Positions 49,956 to 58,835 of a DNA stretch of 60,580 nucleotides are shown in pieces. This stretch comes from Bacteroidia bacterium. Lineage in GTDB: Bacteria > Bacteroidota > Bacteroidia > J057 > JAIXKT01. Where the stretch lies: assembly GCA_026932145.1 (NCBI GenBank), contig JAIXKT010000019.1, positions 53,723 through 114,302 on the forward strand, written 5' to 3'. Both the position numbers and the translations under genes were made by a program. The notes beneath the pieces were generated by a model that was not told the DNA's origin, did not search any database, and saw only the letters and a list, made by a program, of their open reading frames with translations. The stretch's first letter is position 1. Each line of letters begins with the position of its first letter.

Positions 49956-51306
49956 ATTGCTTTAACAATTTTAAAGTTTGTACATTCTTTGATGATTGCA
50001 CCCTGATGAAATAAATACCACTTGACAAATTACTAATATCTAATTTCTGATTTGAGCCTAAATTAGTTTTTATTATCAATTGTCCGGCCATATCTGTTAC
50101 TATAATAGTTGAATTAGATTCGAAATGCAAAAAATTGAGATATTCGTTTGCAGGATTGGGATAAACTACCATACCTTCAGCTTCATTATTCTGCTTCTCA
50201 TCAATTCCTGTTACTCTGCAACCCAAAGGTTGAAGGCTGAGCATTTTTGCTAAATAGTTTATAGTATCGCTATTTAGCGTATCATAACCGCAGCCTGTAA
50301 AAATGGTATCGTGGTAAATATCCACTACTAAATTAGTTGCAATAAAATCCTGTGTAGGAAAATTACACCATTTTTCACCATCCCATTTGGCCAAATGTTT
50401 AGCATAAAGACTGTCTGCATAATCAAAAACCCCGGCAACATACAATTCATTGTTGTGTATTTTCATATCATGCACATGAGGTGCGCTGTTATTAGGATTT
50501 GTGCCGGTTCTAAGTCCCATACCCAAATCAGACCATGAACTGCCGTTCCATTTTTGTATGCCATCACCAGTATTACTTGCTGAACGCCATATTATACCGG
50601 CAATAATTAATTCATTTTTATATGCAAGTAGTTTATCTACAAATGAAGTTCCACCAAGGATGCCATTTCCTACCATTTGCCATGCTCCATTTTTGTAAAC
50701 AACAATGTCATTATAATCTGTTGTTCCAATATAAAAGCTGTTCCCACCCAAATATAAATCTCCTTGATATATTTCTGCATCGTAAACATAAGCACCTACA
50801 TAAGGGAAACTAAAAACCGGTTTCCATGATGAGCCTGTCCACTTAGCAATACCGTTACAAAGCAGGCTGTCCACCATAGAAAAAGCACCCATAGCATATA
50901 AAGTATCATTAAGCACTTTTACATTCCAAACGAAGCCATTGAAATTTCCGAATGAATACCAGTTAGTTCCGTCATACCTTGCAATATTATTTACATCAAC
51001 GCCATTAATTTTTGAAAAAAAACCAGATACAATAATATCGTTGTTAAATCTTGTAATTCCACGTGTCTGATTATCAGCGTTACCAATATTATTCCATGTG
51101 ACACCGTCATAATATAATATTGCTAACTTACTGAATGACGGATTTAATACTTGACCCGCTGCATAAAGCCTGTCCGAAATGGTGTCATTAAAGAGACAGT
51201 TGATTTGAAGTGTAGTGTATGGGGTTCCTGCGCTTATCCATCCATTTTGAGCAAAAGCCATTTTTGCCGTTAAGGCAAAAATGGCTATGGAAGTCTTCAA
51301 TTTCAT
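49954..51306 (-). CDS. T9SS type-A sorting-domain protein with beta-propeller-like repeats
   Basis: A 450-residue secreted protein, signal MKLKTSIAIFALTAKMAFAQ. The mature part is made of repeats containing LYAAGQVLN, NIARYDGTNWYSFGNF, GIAKWTGSSWKPVF, IQKWNGSSWSDLGMG and LAKWDGEKWCNF, a W-x-G-x-x-W pattern that forms a beta-propeller (the so-called Galactose-oxidase/kelch-like arrays of Bacteroidota). The C-terminus (GMVVYPNPANEYLNFLH ... SGIYFIRVQSSKNVQTLKLL) is a type-A sorting domain. It overlaps the preceding 1,273-residue gene by 4 bp, so the two are one operon and one predicted integron cassette. Confidence 0.87.
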   Translation of the reverse strand: MKLKTSIAIFALTAKMAFAQNGWISAGTPYTTLQINCLFNDTISDRLYAAGQVLNPSFSKLAILYYDGVTWNNIGNADNQTRGITRFNNDIIVSGFFSKINGVDVNNIARYDGTNWYSFGNFNGFVWNVKVLNDTLYAMGAFSMVDSLLCNGIAKWTGSSWKPVFSFPYVGAYVYDAEIYQGDLYLGGNSFYIGTTDYNDIVVYKNGAWQMVGNGILGGTSFVDKLLAYKNELIIAGIIWRSASNTGDGIQKWNGSSWSDLGMGLRTGTNPNNSAPHVHDMKIHNNELYVAGVFDYADSLYAKHLAKWDGEKWCNFPTQDFIATNLVVDIYHDTIFTGCGYDTLNSDTINYLAKMLSLQPLGCRVTGIDEKQNNEAEGMVVYPNPANEYLNFLHFESNSTIIVTDMAGQLIIKTNLGSNQKLDISNLSSGIYFIRVQSSKNVQTLKLLKQ

Positions 51307-54300
51307 TGCTTGATAAATTTAGAGCTGATTACTTTATTGGTATAATTCGCCTTTATTAAATAGATACCGGCAGGAATGTTTTCAATATTCACAGCAGCTG
51401 AATTTCCTGAAACATTGTTTTTTGAAATCTGCGTGATTATCTGCCCGTTTACATTCAATAAATCCAGTGTAATTAAGGTTTCTGAATAAGGTACTTTAAT
51501 ATTCAGCCTGTTATTGGAAGGGTTGGGATAAATTAAAATGCCATTGTTCGTTATATCCTTATATTCTTCGTCAATGCCGTCAATTAAATCAGTACAGATT
51601 AAAGAAATGAAAGCATCAGAATTACCTCCCATAAAGTATTCTTCGTAATATGCACCATTACCTGAATCATAAGTAGGAAAGGTAACTGTTGAATCATCAG
51701 CGTTTGTTTTGCCTACCATGTATAGCTGGTTGCCCGCAGCTGCAAGGTCATAAATTAATTCATAATCTGTTACAAACGGTTGAGAGGTTTTTCCGCCAAT
51801 ATAGGTGGAGTAAATTATATCTTCGTTTTCATTAAATACATTAAGTATTCCATCGGTATATGGATAAACATAGACATTACCATTAACTGAGCTTTGCGTA
51901 TAAGCGCTTTGCTGCGGCACAATATTCAAATCAAAATCGTTTGTTCCACCTGCTATATACTTGCGGTTTTCATTGTCAACAGCAATGGAGGTAAAGGCTG
52001 TTTTACCCGTTTCGCTGTAATAAGTACTCCATAAGGTATCGCAGTTTGCAGCAGAAAACTTCATAATATAACCGTCTGTGGAAGAAAAAGTATGGTCGTT
52101 AAAACCTGTTGAGCTGTACAAAGGAAAATCGCTGCTGTAAGTAGATCCGACAAGGTAAATATTATTATTATCATCAGCAGCAATTTTTGTACCTGCGGTA
52201 CCGAATATAGAATATTCATCGCCCGAACCACCTATATAAGCTGACCAAATTAAACTGTTTGCTGGCGAAAACTTACAGATAAAATCATCCGTAGTGCCTC
52301 CTCTTAAACTGTCCTTATATGAGCCCGGTGGACTTAATGTTGGAAAATTTGAGCTATAGGTATTGCCCGAAACTATTACATTATTATTTCCGTCAGTTAT
52401 TACAGATGAAACAAATTCAGCAGCACTTCCACCAATGAACGAGCAGTAAAGCAATGAATCATTTTGGTCAAATCTTGCAATAAAGCCATCGCTGCTGCCT
52501 GCATTGGTTTGATAATAGGCGCTGCCCCAGGTTTTCAGAGGAAAATTACCCGTTTCTCCTTTACCGCACAGCAATAAATTATTGTTCTGGTCAAAAGCAA
52601 GTGAATAGCCATAGTCGCTGCCTGTGCCTCCAAAGTGCGTTGCCCACCTGATAGTACCTATTGGATCAAACCTGACTACAAAGGCATCAGTAGGTCCATT
52701 TATAATACTATCGAGATAAGCATTCCCATTTGGTACCCAGTTAAATAAGGCAGATTTGGTATAGCCTGTGGTGTAAACACTGCCATTGCTTTTAACTTTT
52801 ACATCGTAAACAGACTGTTCGTTTGAACCACTGTAAAAGGTACTCCATTCTCTTTTGTGGTCAGAATCAAATTTAGTTGTTACCATATTTGTGTTCCAAC
52901 TACCAAAATTTTGTCCAAGTGTATTTGGAAAACCATGACTACTCGTTAACCCACCGGTGTAAGCATTACCTGAGGCATCGGCATCTACAGCATAAATTTC
53001 ATCAAAACCTTCTCTCCCAAAATAAGAGCTCCAGCATAAGCCTGTTGCCTGGCTGGCCGCCTGCCTTTCCTTCTGCTTCGCCATAATCACCAACGTATTG
53101 CTTGTATTGTAGGTAAAAGGTACAAAATGCCAGTGCCCGTTAACCGTATCTTTATAAATATTAAGCGGCTGCATGGTGTTGGGGATTACTGCTCCTGAAG
53201 CATCTACCTCGTAAGCCACAAGCGTATCGTATTTTAAAGTGCCGATGCCTGTGTGTATGCTGTAGGTGCCGGGGCTGTGGGTAATGCTGTCGGCTCCTGC
53301 AAGCCGCATCACTATATCTGTGTAATCTGCTCCTCTGTTAATTACAAAGTAATGTTTGGCTCCTGTCTTATTGCTTGTAAAATAAACATTAATGCCTTTG
53401 TATAGCTTTTCTATAAAAAGACCTTTGTAGCCGTGTACATCTACTACTCCGCTTGCGCAATGTGGCAAATAAAAGTTGTGGTAATGGCTGCTTTCTTTTC
53501 CTTTAGGATATACTTCGTTTGGTAAAATTGCTGCACTGCCTACCGGTATAGCTCCCGGAACAGGTACAGGAGGTGCATCTGTTATAAAGTTCATAGCCAC
53601 TTTATAAAGTGTATCGGTTGTGGCCGTATCGTTGTCTATTTTACTAAATACGTAATTTACCCCATAGTTATCAAAATACATGGCGGGGCTTTGGTTTTGG
53701 GTATAGTATGCTACCTCTGTTGCCACGCCTCCCGTATCATTCGCTAACTGCCCATTGTTTGGGTAATACCACATATTACCCGGCTCTTCGTTAAAGGCAT
53801 CGGGTATTTCTTCATACGTGGCTTCGCCATAGGCTATGGTTACATACTGCCAGGTCGTGGCGCTTATTTTACTTTGCCCGCTCACATAAACCAGTCCGTC
53901 ATGTTTTTCAATTCCTGTGGCTATATCATCGCTGTTATATGCTCCGTTAAATCTTATGGTCCATAAGGTGTCTCCGTTTTCTTTGTAGCCTATGGTGGCA
54001 AAATCTTTATTGCTGCCGTTGCTGCTTTCGCCTGTAATGTAAACATTATTATCATCACCCACAATCAGCCTGTTGGCTTTGTCCTCATGGTTGTAATTGT
54101 AATATCTTACCCACTGCTGTGTTCCTGTACTGTCGTATTTTATGGTGCAGTAATCATCATTGCCGCTGCTGTTTTTTGTTTGGCCTGTTACATATACATT
54201 GCCATAGTAATCTACTCCTAAAGAGTTGGCTATATCATCCTGGTGTGAGGTGTGATCGAATGTTCTTGTCCATTTTACATTTCCCTGGTAATCGAATTTT

Positions 54301-55124
54301 ATTGTTTTATAATCTAACCCGTTTGATAGTGTTGCTTCTGCTCCTGTAACATATACATTTCCGTTTACATCTGTTACTGCCTGTGTTAATTTATCAAAGC
54401 TGACTCCTGCTGATCGCAGTGTATCAACCGTGGTTCCTGCCGGTGTATATTGCAGCCTTGCATAATCATAGGTGGTAATGGTGCTTTGGCTGCCTCCATT
54501 TACAAATATGTTATTGTCGGCTATTTCTACGTTAAATGGAATATCATTCCCTAAGTAGTTGTATGTTTTTATCCATTGCTGACTTCCGCTGCTGTTTAAT
54601 TTTATAGTTGCATAATCAAATAAGGTCAGATACCCCATGCTTGCTCCGGTAACATAAATATTAGTGGTGTCAACAATAATGGCACTCACTATATCTGCCG
54701 CACTTCCAACTCCATTGTAGGTGTACGTCCAGAGCAAGGTGCCTGTGCTGTCGTATTTGAGCACTAAAAAATCGTAGTTATTGGTTGCATTTATATAGCT
54801 AAATCCGGCTACTATTAAATTCTGATTGCTGTCTATGGCAAGTGCTGTGGCCTGATCTCTGTAGTTTCCACTTCCCGTGTAGCTTATTGTAAATAGTGTT
54901 GCTCCATACTGGTCGTACTTTTTTATTTCAATATCTGGTCCTGTTAAGCTGTTAATTGAAGAGCCGGCTACATAAAGATTTCCGTTACCGTCTATAACAG
55001 TTGGTATTTTAAGCACCGTGTCCTGTAAGCCGAAAGTATCTGTCCAGATGGTTGTGGCCGTGTTTTGTGCTTTCAAGGTTATGGAAAAGGTCAAAGAAAT
55101 AATAATTATTATATATTTTTTCAT
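51303..55124 (-). CDS. Large SBBP-repeat T9SS surface protein
   Basis: A 1,273-residue secreted protein, signal MKKYIIIIISLTFSITLKAQ. Two groups of SBBP beta-propeller repeats are visible: an N-terminal group with NLYVAGSSIN, NIYVTGASMGY, NVYVTGAEATL, NVYVTGQTKNSSGNDDY and NVYITGESSNGSN, and a C-terminal group with WSSYFGREGFDEIYAVDADA, WATHFGGTGSDYGYSLAFD and WSAYIGGSGDEYSIFGTAG. Between them, residues about 440-690 lack the pattern. The C-terminus (ILIYPNPSNNRLNIKVP ... GIYLIKANYTNKVISSKFIKQ) is a type-A sorting domain. It resembles the core gene at 18671 in its SBBP repeats but has a different sorting domain and AT-rich codons. The upstream 280 bp contain the conserved leader. Confidence 0.88.
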   Translation of the reverse strand: MKKYIIIIISLTFSITLKAQNTATTIWTDTFGLQDTVLKIPTVIDGNGNLYVAGSSINSLTGPDIEIKKYDQYGATLFTISYTGSGNYRDQATALAIDSNQNLIVAGFSYINATNNYDFLVLKYDSTGTLLWTYTYNGVGSAADIVSAIIVDTTNIYVTGASMGYLTLFDYATIKLNSSGSQQWIKTYNYLGNDIPFNVEIADNNIFVNGGSQSTITTYDYARLQYTPAGTTVDTLRSAGVSFDKLTQAVTDVNGNVYVTGAEATLSNGLDYKTIKFDYQGNVKWTRTFDHTSHQDDIANSLGVDYYGNVYVTGQTKNSSGNDDYCTIKYDSTGTQQWVRYYNYNHEDKANRLIVGDDNNVYITGESSNGSNKDFATIGYKENGDTLWTIRFNGAYNSDDIATGIEKHDGLVYVSGQSKISATTWQYVTIAYGEATYEEIPDAFNEEPGNMWYYPNNGQLANDTGGVATEVAYYTQNQSPAMYFDNYGVNYVFSKIDNDTATTDTLYKVAMNFITDAPPVPVPGAIPVGSAAILPNEVYPKGKESSHYHNFYLPHCASGVVDVHGYKGLFIEKLYKGINVYFTSNKTGAKHYFVINRGADYTDIVMRLAGADSITHSPGTYSIHTGIGTLKYDTLVAYEVDASGAVIPNTMQPLNIYKDTVNGHWHFVPFTYNTSNTLVIMAKQKERQAASQATGLCWSSYFGREGFDEIYAVDADASGNAYTGGLTSSHGFPNTLGQNFGSWNTNMVTTKFDSDHKREWSTFYSGSNEQSVYDVKVKSNGSVYTTGYTKSALFNWVPNGNAYLDSIINGPTDAFVVRFDPIGTIRWATHFGGTGSDYGYSLAFDQNNNLLLCGKGETGNFPLKTWGSAYYQTNAGSSDGFIARFDQNDSLLYCSFIGGSAAEFVSSVITDGNNNVIVSGNTYSSNFPTLSPPGSYKDSLRGGTTDDFICKFSPANSLIWSAYIGGSGDEYSIFGTAGTKIAADDNNNIYLVGSTYSSDFPLYSSTGFNDHTFSSTDGYIMKFSAANCDTLWSTYYSETGKTAFTSIAVDNENRKYIAGGTNDFDLNIVPQQSAYTQSSVNGNVYVYPYTDGILNVFNENEDIIYSTYIGGKTSQPFVTDYELIYDLAAAGNQLYMVGKTNADDSTVTFPTYDSGNGAYYEEYFMGGNSDAFISLICTDLIDGIDEEYKDITNNGILIYPNPSNNRLNIKVPYSETLITLDLLNVNGQIITQISKNNVSGNSAAVNIENIPAGIYLIKANYTNKVISSKFIKQ

Positions 55125-55232
55125 GTGATTAAAATTAAGGATTTAATTTAAATTATTGATTTTTATTTTCTGTAAACAGAAATGTTCAAGGTGGTTTGAA
55201 TGATTGAAAATATAAGTCGAAATATAATCTAT

Positions 55233-55410
55233 ACTTTGGGGCTGGCGTGCGGTTGGTGAATTTGGGCTCTTTTACATTTTTATGTGCCGTTGCCTGTTGT
55301 GGTTGTGAAAATGGAAATGTGCCTAAATGTGCGGTTGCGCGCGTGGGCTTTTTTGGTTGAAGGTTGCTCCTGTCCGTCATGTTCGCAATGTCCTATTGGT
55401 TGCTTATAAC
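55233..55410 (-). repeat. Conserved cassette leader, copy 2
   Basis: Homologous to 44787-44967 (same strand, same position after GTTATAAG and before a T9SS gene). Here a 64-codon frame (55186-55380, minus strand; HLGTFPFSQPQQATAHKNV and KEPKFTNRTPAPKYR) is open; in copy 1 the matching frame reads HFGTFPFFQPQ, stop, then KNVKEPKFINRTPTPK. Either a small protein or a conserved RNA/DNA element. The function is unknown. Confidence 0.7.
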
Positions 55411-55535
55411 GTTTGGCAGCTTGGCGAAGTGGCGGATTTTGAAGCACTTACTTTCATTTTAGCACTAATGCTTATTTGAAAACCAAATGTTCAATTTAGC
55501 ACCGAACCCGCCATTTTGCCAAACTGCTGTTGTGC
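55404..55535 (-). other. attC-like site A
   Basis: Plus strand: TTATAAC, then arms CAGCTTGGCGAAGTGGCGG and CCGCCATTTTGCCAAACTG pairing with few mismatches, then GTTGTGC. Length 132 bp. On the minus strand its GCACAAC is the exact complement of the GTTGTGC that opens the cassette at 56803, and its GTTATAA is matched by TTATAAC at 49346-49340. Confidence 0.85.
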
Positions 55536-55546
55536 GTTCGGCATAA

Positions 55547-55999
55547 TTAATTCAAAAGTTCCCATTTTTCTTTATAAATATCAACGTTATCTCTGAAAGA
55601 CCTCATATCATTGTCATTGTGTTTTTGACCATTTCTTCCCGGTGTGTCTAACCAAGTTTGATGATTGTTTCTAACATTTTCAGCTAATTCAATACTAGGT
55701 ACAATATAAAAATCTGGTCTTTCAAATTCATCTTTAAGCATAACAAAAATATAAAAAAGGTCTTTACTCTTTATGTTTTCAGCCTTTTTATTTAATGGCC
55801 ATTTTTTTGATTTATTTTGAATTGTTTTTACTTGTATTGCAAATGTTTTAAATCCATTTGGTTCACAAGCTAATATGTCTACGCTATCATTATTTCGTAG
55901 TGTAATAGACGCCATAAAACCACGTCTTGATAATTCAGCTGCTACATAATATTCACCTGCAATTCCTGTAATTCCTTTGGAAAGTCTATTTGATATCAT
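55547..55999 (-). CDS. Putative PD-(D/E)XK nuclease
   Basis: A 150-residue protein with the core of the PD-(D/E)XK fold: the helix GITGIAGEYYVAAELSRRGF with Glu, the strand SVDILACEPNG with Asp, and FAIQVKTIQNKSKKWPLN with Q-x-K, in the order E-D-QxK near residues 15, 38 and 55. Similar small proteins are common in accessory DNA of Bacteroidota, sometimes as DUF4365-like or restriction-like nucleases. ATG 55999 overlaps the stop of the upstream gene in an ATGA, showing coupling; the in-frame ATG-less extension to 56023 is not needed. It ends 12 bp before attC-like site A. A defence role is possible but unproven. Confidence 0.7.
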   Translation of the reverse strand: MISNRLSKGITGIAGEYYVAAELSRRGFMASITLRNNDSVDILACEPNGFKTFAIQVKTIQNKSKKWPLNKKAENIKSKDLFYIFVMLKDEFERPDFYIVPSIELAENVRNNHQTWLDTPGRNGQKHNDNDMRSFRDNVDIYKEKWELLN

Positions 56000-56700
56000 A
56001 AATGTATATTCTTGTAAAACCAACCTATTGATTGACTTAAAATTGGTTTTGTTGAAACAGTAAATTTGTCTGATGGAAATGTATAGTCAATTTGCCCAAA
56101 CTCATTTTTTATAACAATTGCGTTTCCTATTATTTCAAGTTTGCCAACAGTTTCAAAATTGTTTGACGCTCTTAATACTTCCATATTTTCAGGATTATAT
56201 GTTTGTTCATCTGTCCACATTTCATACTTTCCCTTAATTCTATCTTGTTTACCACTTTCTTCTGTGTAATTTTGATAATCGTATTCAGTAAGTTTAATTA
56301 GGTTGCATATTTTAATAATTTGCAAACCGTTTGTAACTGGCGGATTTCCGAATTCAAGTTTAGCGTTTAATGATTTTTCTAAATCTTGTTTTGAATAACG
56401 AAGTTCGTCTGGTGTTACGCCTTGTTTGTTCAATGCGATGATGAGTTCATACAAAACATAATCTCTAAAATCTTCGTGAAGAGTTGTAAGATGAAGTCTA
56501 AACCAAGGATATTTAGAATTGATTAATTGAAAAGGTTGGTCGAAATTTTCGTATTCGCCTTTTTCGTTCACTTCTAATCCTTCGTCTGTCAAATCCATTT
56601 CGTTGTGATGATAAATGAATTTTTCTCCGTTTCGGTTTCGTTTGCGTTCAATTGTTAAGCTTCCGCCTTCTGCTAAAATTTCAAAAACTGTTTCTGTCAT
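55996..56700 (-). CDS. Hypothetical protein, partner of the nuclease
   Basis: A 234-residue protein without signal peptide or membrane helix. The start MTETVFEILAEGGSLTIERKRNRNGEKF resembles the small Bacteroidota proteins found in mobile DNA, and the region with FRLHLTTLHEDFRDYVLYELIIALNKQGV looks like a helical segment. No catalytic motif could be recognised. It is the first gene of its cassette, about 100 bp after attC-like site B, and overlaps the nuclease gene by 4 bp, so they probably act together. I do not assign a function. Confidence 0.7.
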   Translation of the reverse strand: MTETVFEILAEGGSLTIERKRNRNGEKFIYHHNEMDLTDEGLEVNEKGEYENFDQPFQLINSKYPWFRLHLTTLHEDFRDYVLYELIIALNKQGVTPDELRYSKQDLEKSLNAKLEFGNPPVTNGLQIIKICNLIKLTEYDYQNYTEESGKQDRIKGKYEMWTDEQTYNPENMEVLRASNNFETVGKLEIIGNAIVIKNEFGQIDYTFPSDKFTVSTKPILSQSIGWFYKNIHL

Positions 56701-56796
56701 ATTTTATTTTTCATCAAAGTTAGTTTGTCTTTACGTCAAAATGTGTCGTCCTATTTGTCAATGTTGAGTTTTGTGCGACTGCTCGGAAATACTGAC

Positions 56797-56928
56797 GCAC
56801 AACGGTTCGCGTGTATGTGCAGTAGCGGATTAGAAACACGTTCCTGTCCGATTAGCACAAGGTTTCTTAGAGGCACAGACCTTCGATTTACCACTTCACC
56901 CGCTATTGCTACATACACGCTGTTATGC
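56797..56928 (-). other. attC-like site B
   Basis: The strongest palindrome of the set: GCACAAC, arms GTGTATGTGCAGTAGCGG and CCGCTATTGCTACATACAC (one extra base and one mismatch), then GTTATGC; 132 bp overall. On the minus strand its GCATAAC is the exact complement of GTTATGC at 57886-57880, and its GTTGTGC is matched at 55535-55529. Confidence 0.9.
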
Positions 56929-56977
56929 CTTCGTTGTTCTTTTCTGTCAATTAATTTACTCGACATTTGTGATAGTT

Positions 56978-57853
56978 TTATTTCTTTTTTTCCTTAGTCC
57001 ATTGCCAATAGAAATAAGGAAAAATCGGTAAAGGAAATACTTGTTGAGCGTCAATGTCAGGGAAGAAACCATTAATGGCTAATATTTCAATTCTCATATT
57101 TCTTAAAACACCAAATCGGTTCTTATAAAATGGTGCAACTCTAAATCCATAAGTCAATTGATGTTTTCGAGGGACATTTTCTAAAAATGTCAAGGTTGAA
57201 CCATAAGTATATGCTAAATGATAGCTAATCCATTTTGATGGTCTGTAATCGAACCCTATTGAAAAATTTGGATTCCAACTTTTTTGAAATGTTTTGGATT
57301 GAAAATTCAACGAATCGTTGTTTCGCAAAATAAGTTCTCCAATATAATCTAGTCCAGCTGATAGATTAATGTAATATTTGTCTTTGAAATTATATCCCAA
57401 TGATGGTTTCAGATGAAAGTAAGAGCCGTTTTCCCAAACAGTCAGAGTGGGGGTTTCAAATCTTTGGAGTGTGTCCCAAAAATGCACAAACATTGCTTCA
57501 ATGCCAATTGTTGGTATAATCCCTTGTTGTTCATTAAATCTATACCTTAAGTTCAAACTTGGGATTGGTTTTTTTAAGTCAGAAAATGCACCGTAAAGCC
57601 ACGGTAACAAATCTATCTGTGCAGTCAATCTATCAGTTATACCATAAAATGCCCAACTAGGGAACGGTAGTGTTTGAATAGATTGTGCATAAATCCATTC
57701 TCCTTTTTTTAGGGTGTAGGGTGTAATTGCGTCTATGGGGTGAAGATACGAGTCGTCATTTAATGGGTTTTCCTTCTTAGTCAAACCAACTTGAGCTATG
57801 GCGTTGTTCGTCAGAAAAACTAAGAGTAATATAATTGTCAGAGATGTTTTCAT
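56978..57853 (-). CDS. Outer-membrane beta-barrel-like protein
   Basis: A 291-residue exported protein. The signal peptide is MKTSLTIILLLVFLTNNAIAQ; the ATG at 57853 was chosen over a GTG seven codons upstream because the signal starts there. The mature protein has alternating strands typical of an outer-membrane barrel (ITPYTLKKGEWIYAQSIQTL; GIIPTIGIEAMFVHF; KDKYYINLSAGLDYIGEL; WISYHLAYTYGSTLTFLENV) and ends in FPYFYWQWTKEKKK rather than a T9SS sorting domain. It has no recognisable family. It is the sole gene in its cassette, starting 27 bp after attC-like site C and ending 50 bp before site B. Confidence 0.75.
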   Translation of the reverse strand: MKTSLTIILLLVFLTNNAIAQVGLTKKENPLNDDSYLHPIDAITPYTLKKGEWIYAQSIQTLPFPSWAFYGITDRLTAQIDLLPWLYGAFSDLKKPIPSLNLRYRFNEQQGIIPTIGIEAMFVHFWDTLQRFETPTLTVWENGSYFHLKPSLGYNFKDKYYINLSAGLDYIGELILRNNDSLNFQSKTFQKSWNPNFSIGFDYRPSKWISYHLAYTYGSTLTFLENVPRKHQLTYGFRVAPFYKNRFGVLRNMRIEILAINGFFPDIDAQQVFPLPIFPYFYWQWTKEKKK

Positions 57854-57879
57854 ATTTCTGGTTTGTCCTTTCACAATGA

Positions 57880-58077
57880 GGCATAACGGTCCGGCAGCTT
57901 GGCGAAGGAGCGGACTAACGAAGCCGAAATTTTCAATATAGCACTACCGTAAGCAAAACCGCTTGGTGTTGCGAACTTACAATTTTTATCGCAAAAACCA
58001 AGCGGTTTTTGCGACAATCGAAGACGAAACGTTCAACTTAGACGGAACTCCGCTCTTTTGCCAAACTGCTTGTTATA
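57880..58077 (-). other. attC-like site C with internal hairpin
   Basis: Plus strand: GCATAAC, arms CAGCTTGGCGAAGGAGCGG and CCGCTCTTTTGCCAAACTG, then GTTATAG. At 198 bp it is longer than the others because the centre holds a second hairpin (AAACCGCTTGG/CCAAGCGGTTT, about 57954-58006). On the minus strand its CTATAAC matches GTTATAG at 58842-58836. Confidence 0.85.
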
Positions 58078-58120
58078 GGCTGTGGTTCTGGTCATTGCAT
58101 TGTTTTTTAACATTTGCTAA

Positions 58121-58765
58121 TTAATCATCAACACGTTTAATATCGTTGTAATATTCTTCTTTCAAATCTTCAATCTTGTCTTTCAATTCTTTTCTCAATT
58201 TTCCAGGAAGTGTTTTCAGCTTTTTCAATTGGAAAGCCAGTACAATAGCTGAAATACCCACACAGATAAACGATAAAGCCGTCATCACGACTAATGATAT
58301 TCCTGTGAAAATCGGATTTGCGATAAGTAAGAATGAAAATATAATCCCCAAAATACTCAAGATTGCTAGATTACCCCATTTTATCACACCGTAATTTTTC
58401 AGTTCAAAGGAAAATCCCAATCCTTGAAAAGAACGGAACAGTAAACTAAATCCTATGAAAAATGGCAATGTAGTTGCTGCAACGTCAGGTTTTGATACTA
58501 AAACGATACCGATAAGTAAACTAAAAATTCCACTTGTAAGATACCAACCCCAACCCTCGAGTTCATCTTTATTCTGAACGGAAAACACTATTTCCAAAAT
58601 TCCTGAAAATAGGAAAGTCAGACTAAAAAAAATGGTCAGCGTTAAATAAGTCGCAACAGGAACGCTAAATAAATAGCCCCCAAGTAGGATAAATAATACA
58701 CCAATGATTGCTGGAATATACCAGTTTTTTACGGTGTTTCGAACTGTTTTAAGAAATGTTGCCAT
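58121..58765 (-). CDS. HdeD-family (DUF308) membrane protein
   Basis: A 214-residue protein with six hydrophobic helices in DUF308/HdeD style: WYIPAIIGVLFILLGGYLF, then TLTIFFSLTFLFSGILEIVFSV, GWYLTSGIFSLLIGIVLV, FFIGFSLLFRSFQGLGF, GNLAILSILGIIFSFLLIANP, and a last one ending in ALSFICVGISAIVLAFQL. HdeD-type proteins are known for acid-stress islands but most members are uncharacterised. The C-terminal 35 residues are highly charged (LKKLKTLPGKLRKELKDKIEDLKEE broken here for length) and probably cytoplasmic. It has its own -7 box and is the only gene of its cassette. Confidence 0.85.
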   Translation of the reverse strand: MATFLKTVRNTVKNWYIPAIIGVLFILLGGYLFSVPVATYLTLTIFFSLTFLFSGILEIVFSVQNKDELEGWGWYLTSGIFSLLIGIVLVSKPDVAATTLPFFIGFSLLFRSFQGLGFSFELKNYGVIKWGNLAILSILGIIFSFLLIANPIFTGISLVVMTALSFICVGISAIVLAFQLKKLKTLPGKLRKELKDKIEDLKEEYYNDIKRVDD

Positions 58766-58789
58766 ACGATTTGATTAATTTAATTGTTA

Positions 58790-58797
58790 CAAAATTA
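58790..58797 (-). promoter_or_regulatory. -7 promoter box (TAATTTTG) inside the HdeD cassette
   Basis: Minus-strand TAATTTTG fits TAnnTTTG, 25 bp before the HdeD start codon (58765) and within the cassette, so this gene need not rely on a promoter of the integron. Confidence 0.55.
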
Positions 58798-58835
58798 TAT
58801 TTATTTACTATTCACGGCTTTTTTTATACCATAGC

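Noticed and set aside
55186-55380. 64-residue protein in the conserved leader as a certain gene
   Set aside because: The homologous frame at 44.8 kb has an internal stop, so I list it only as a conserved element.
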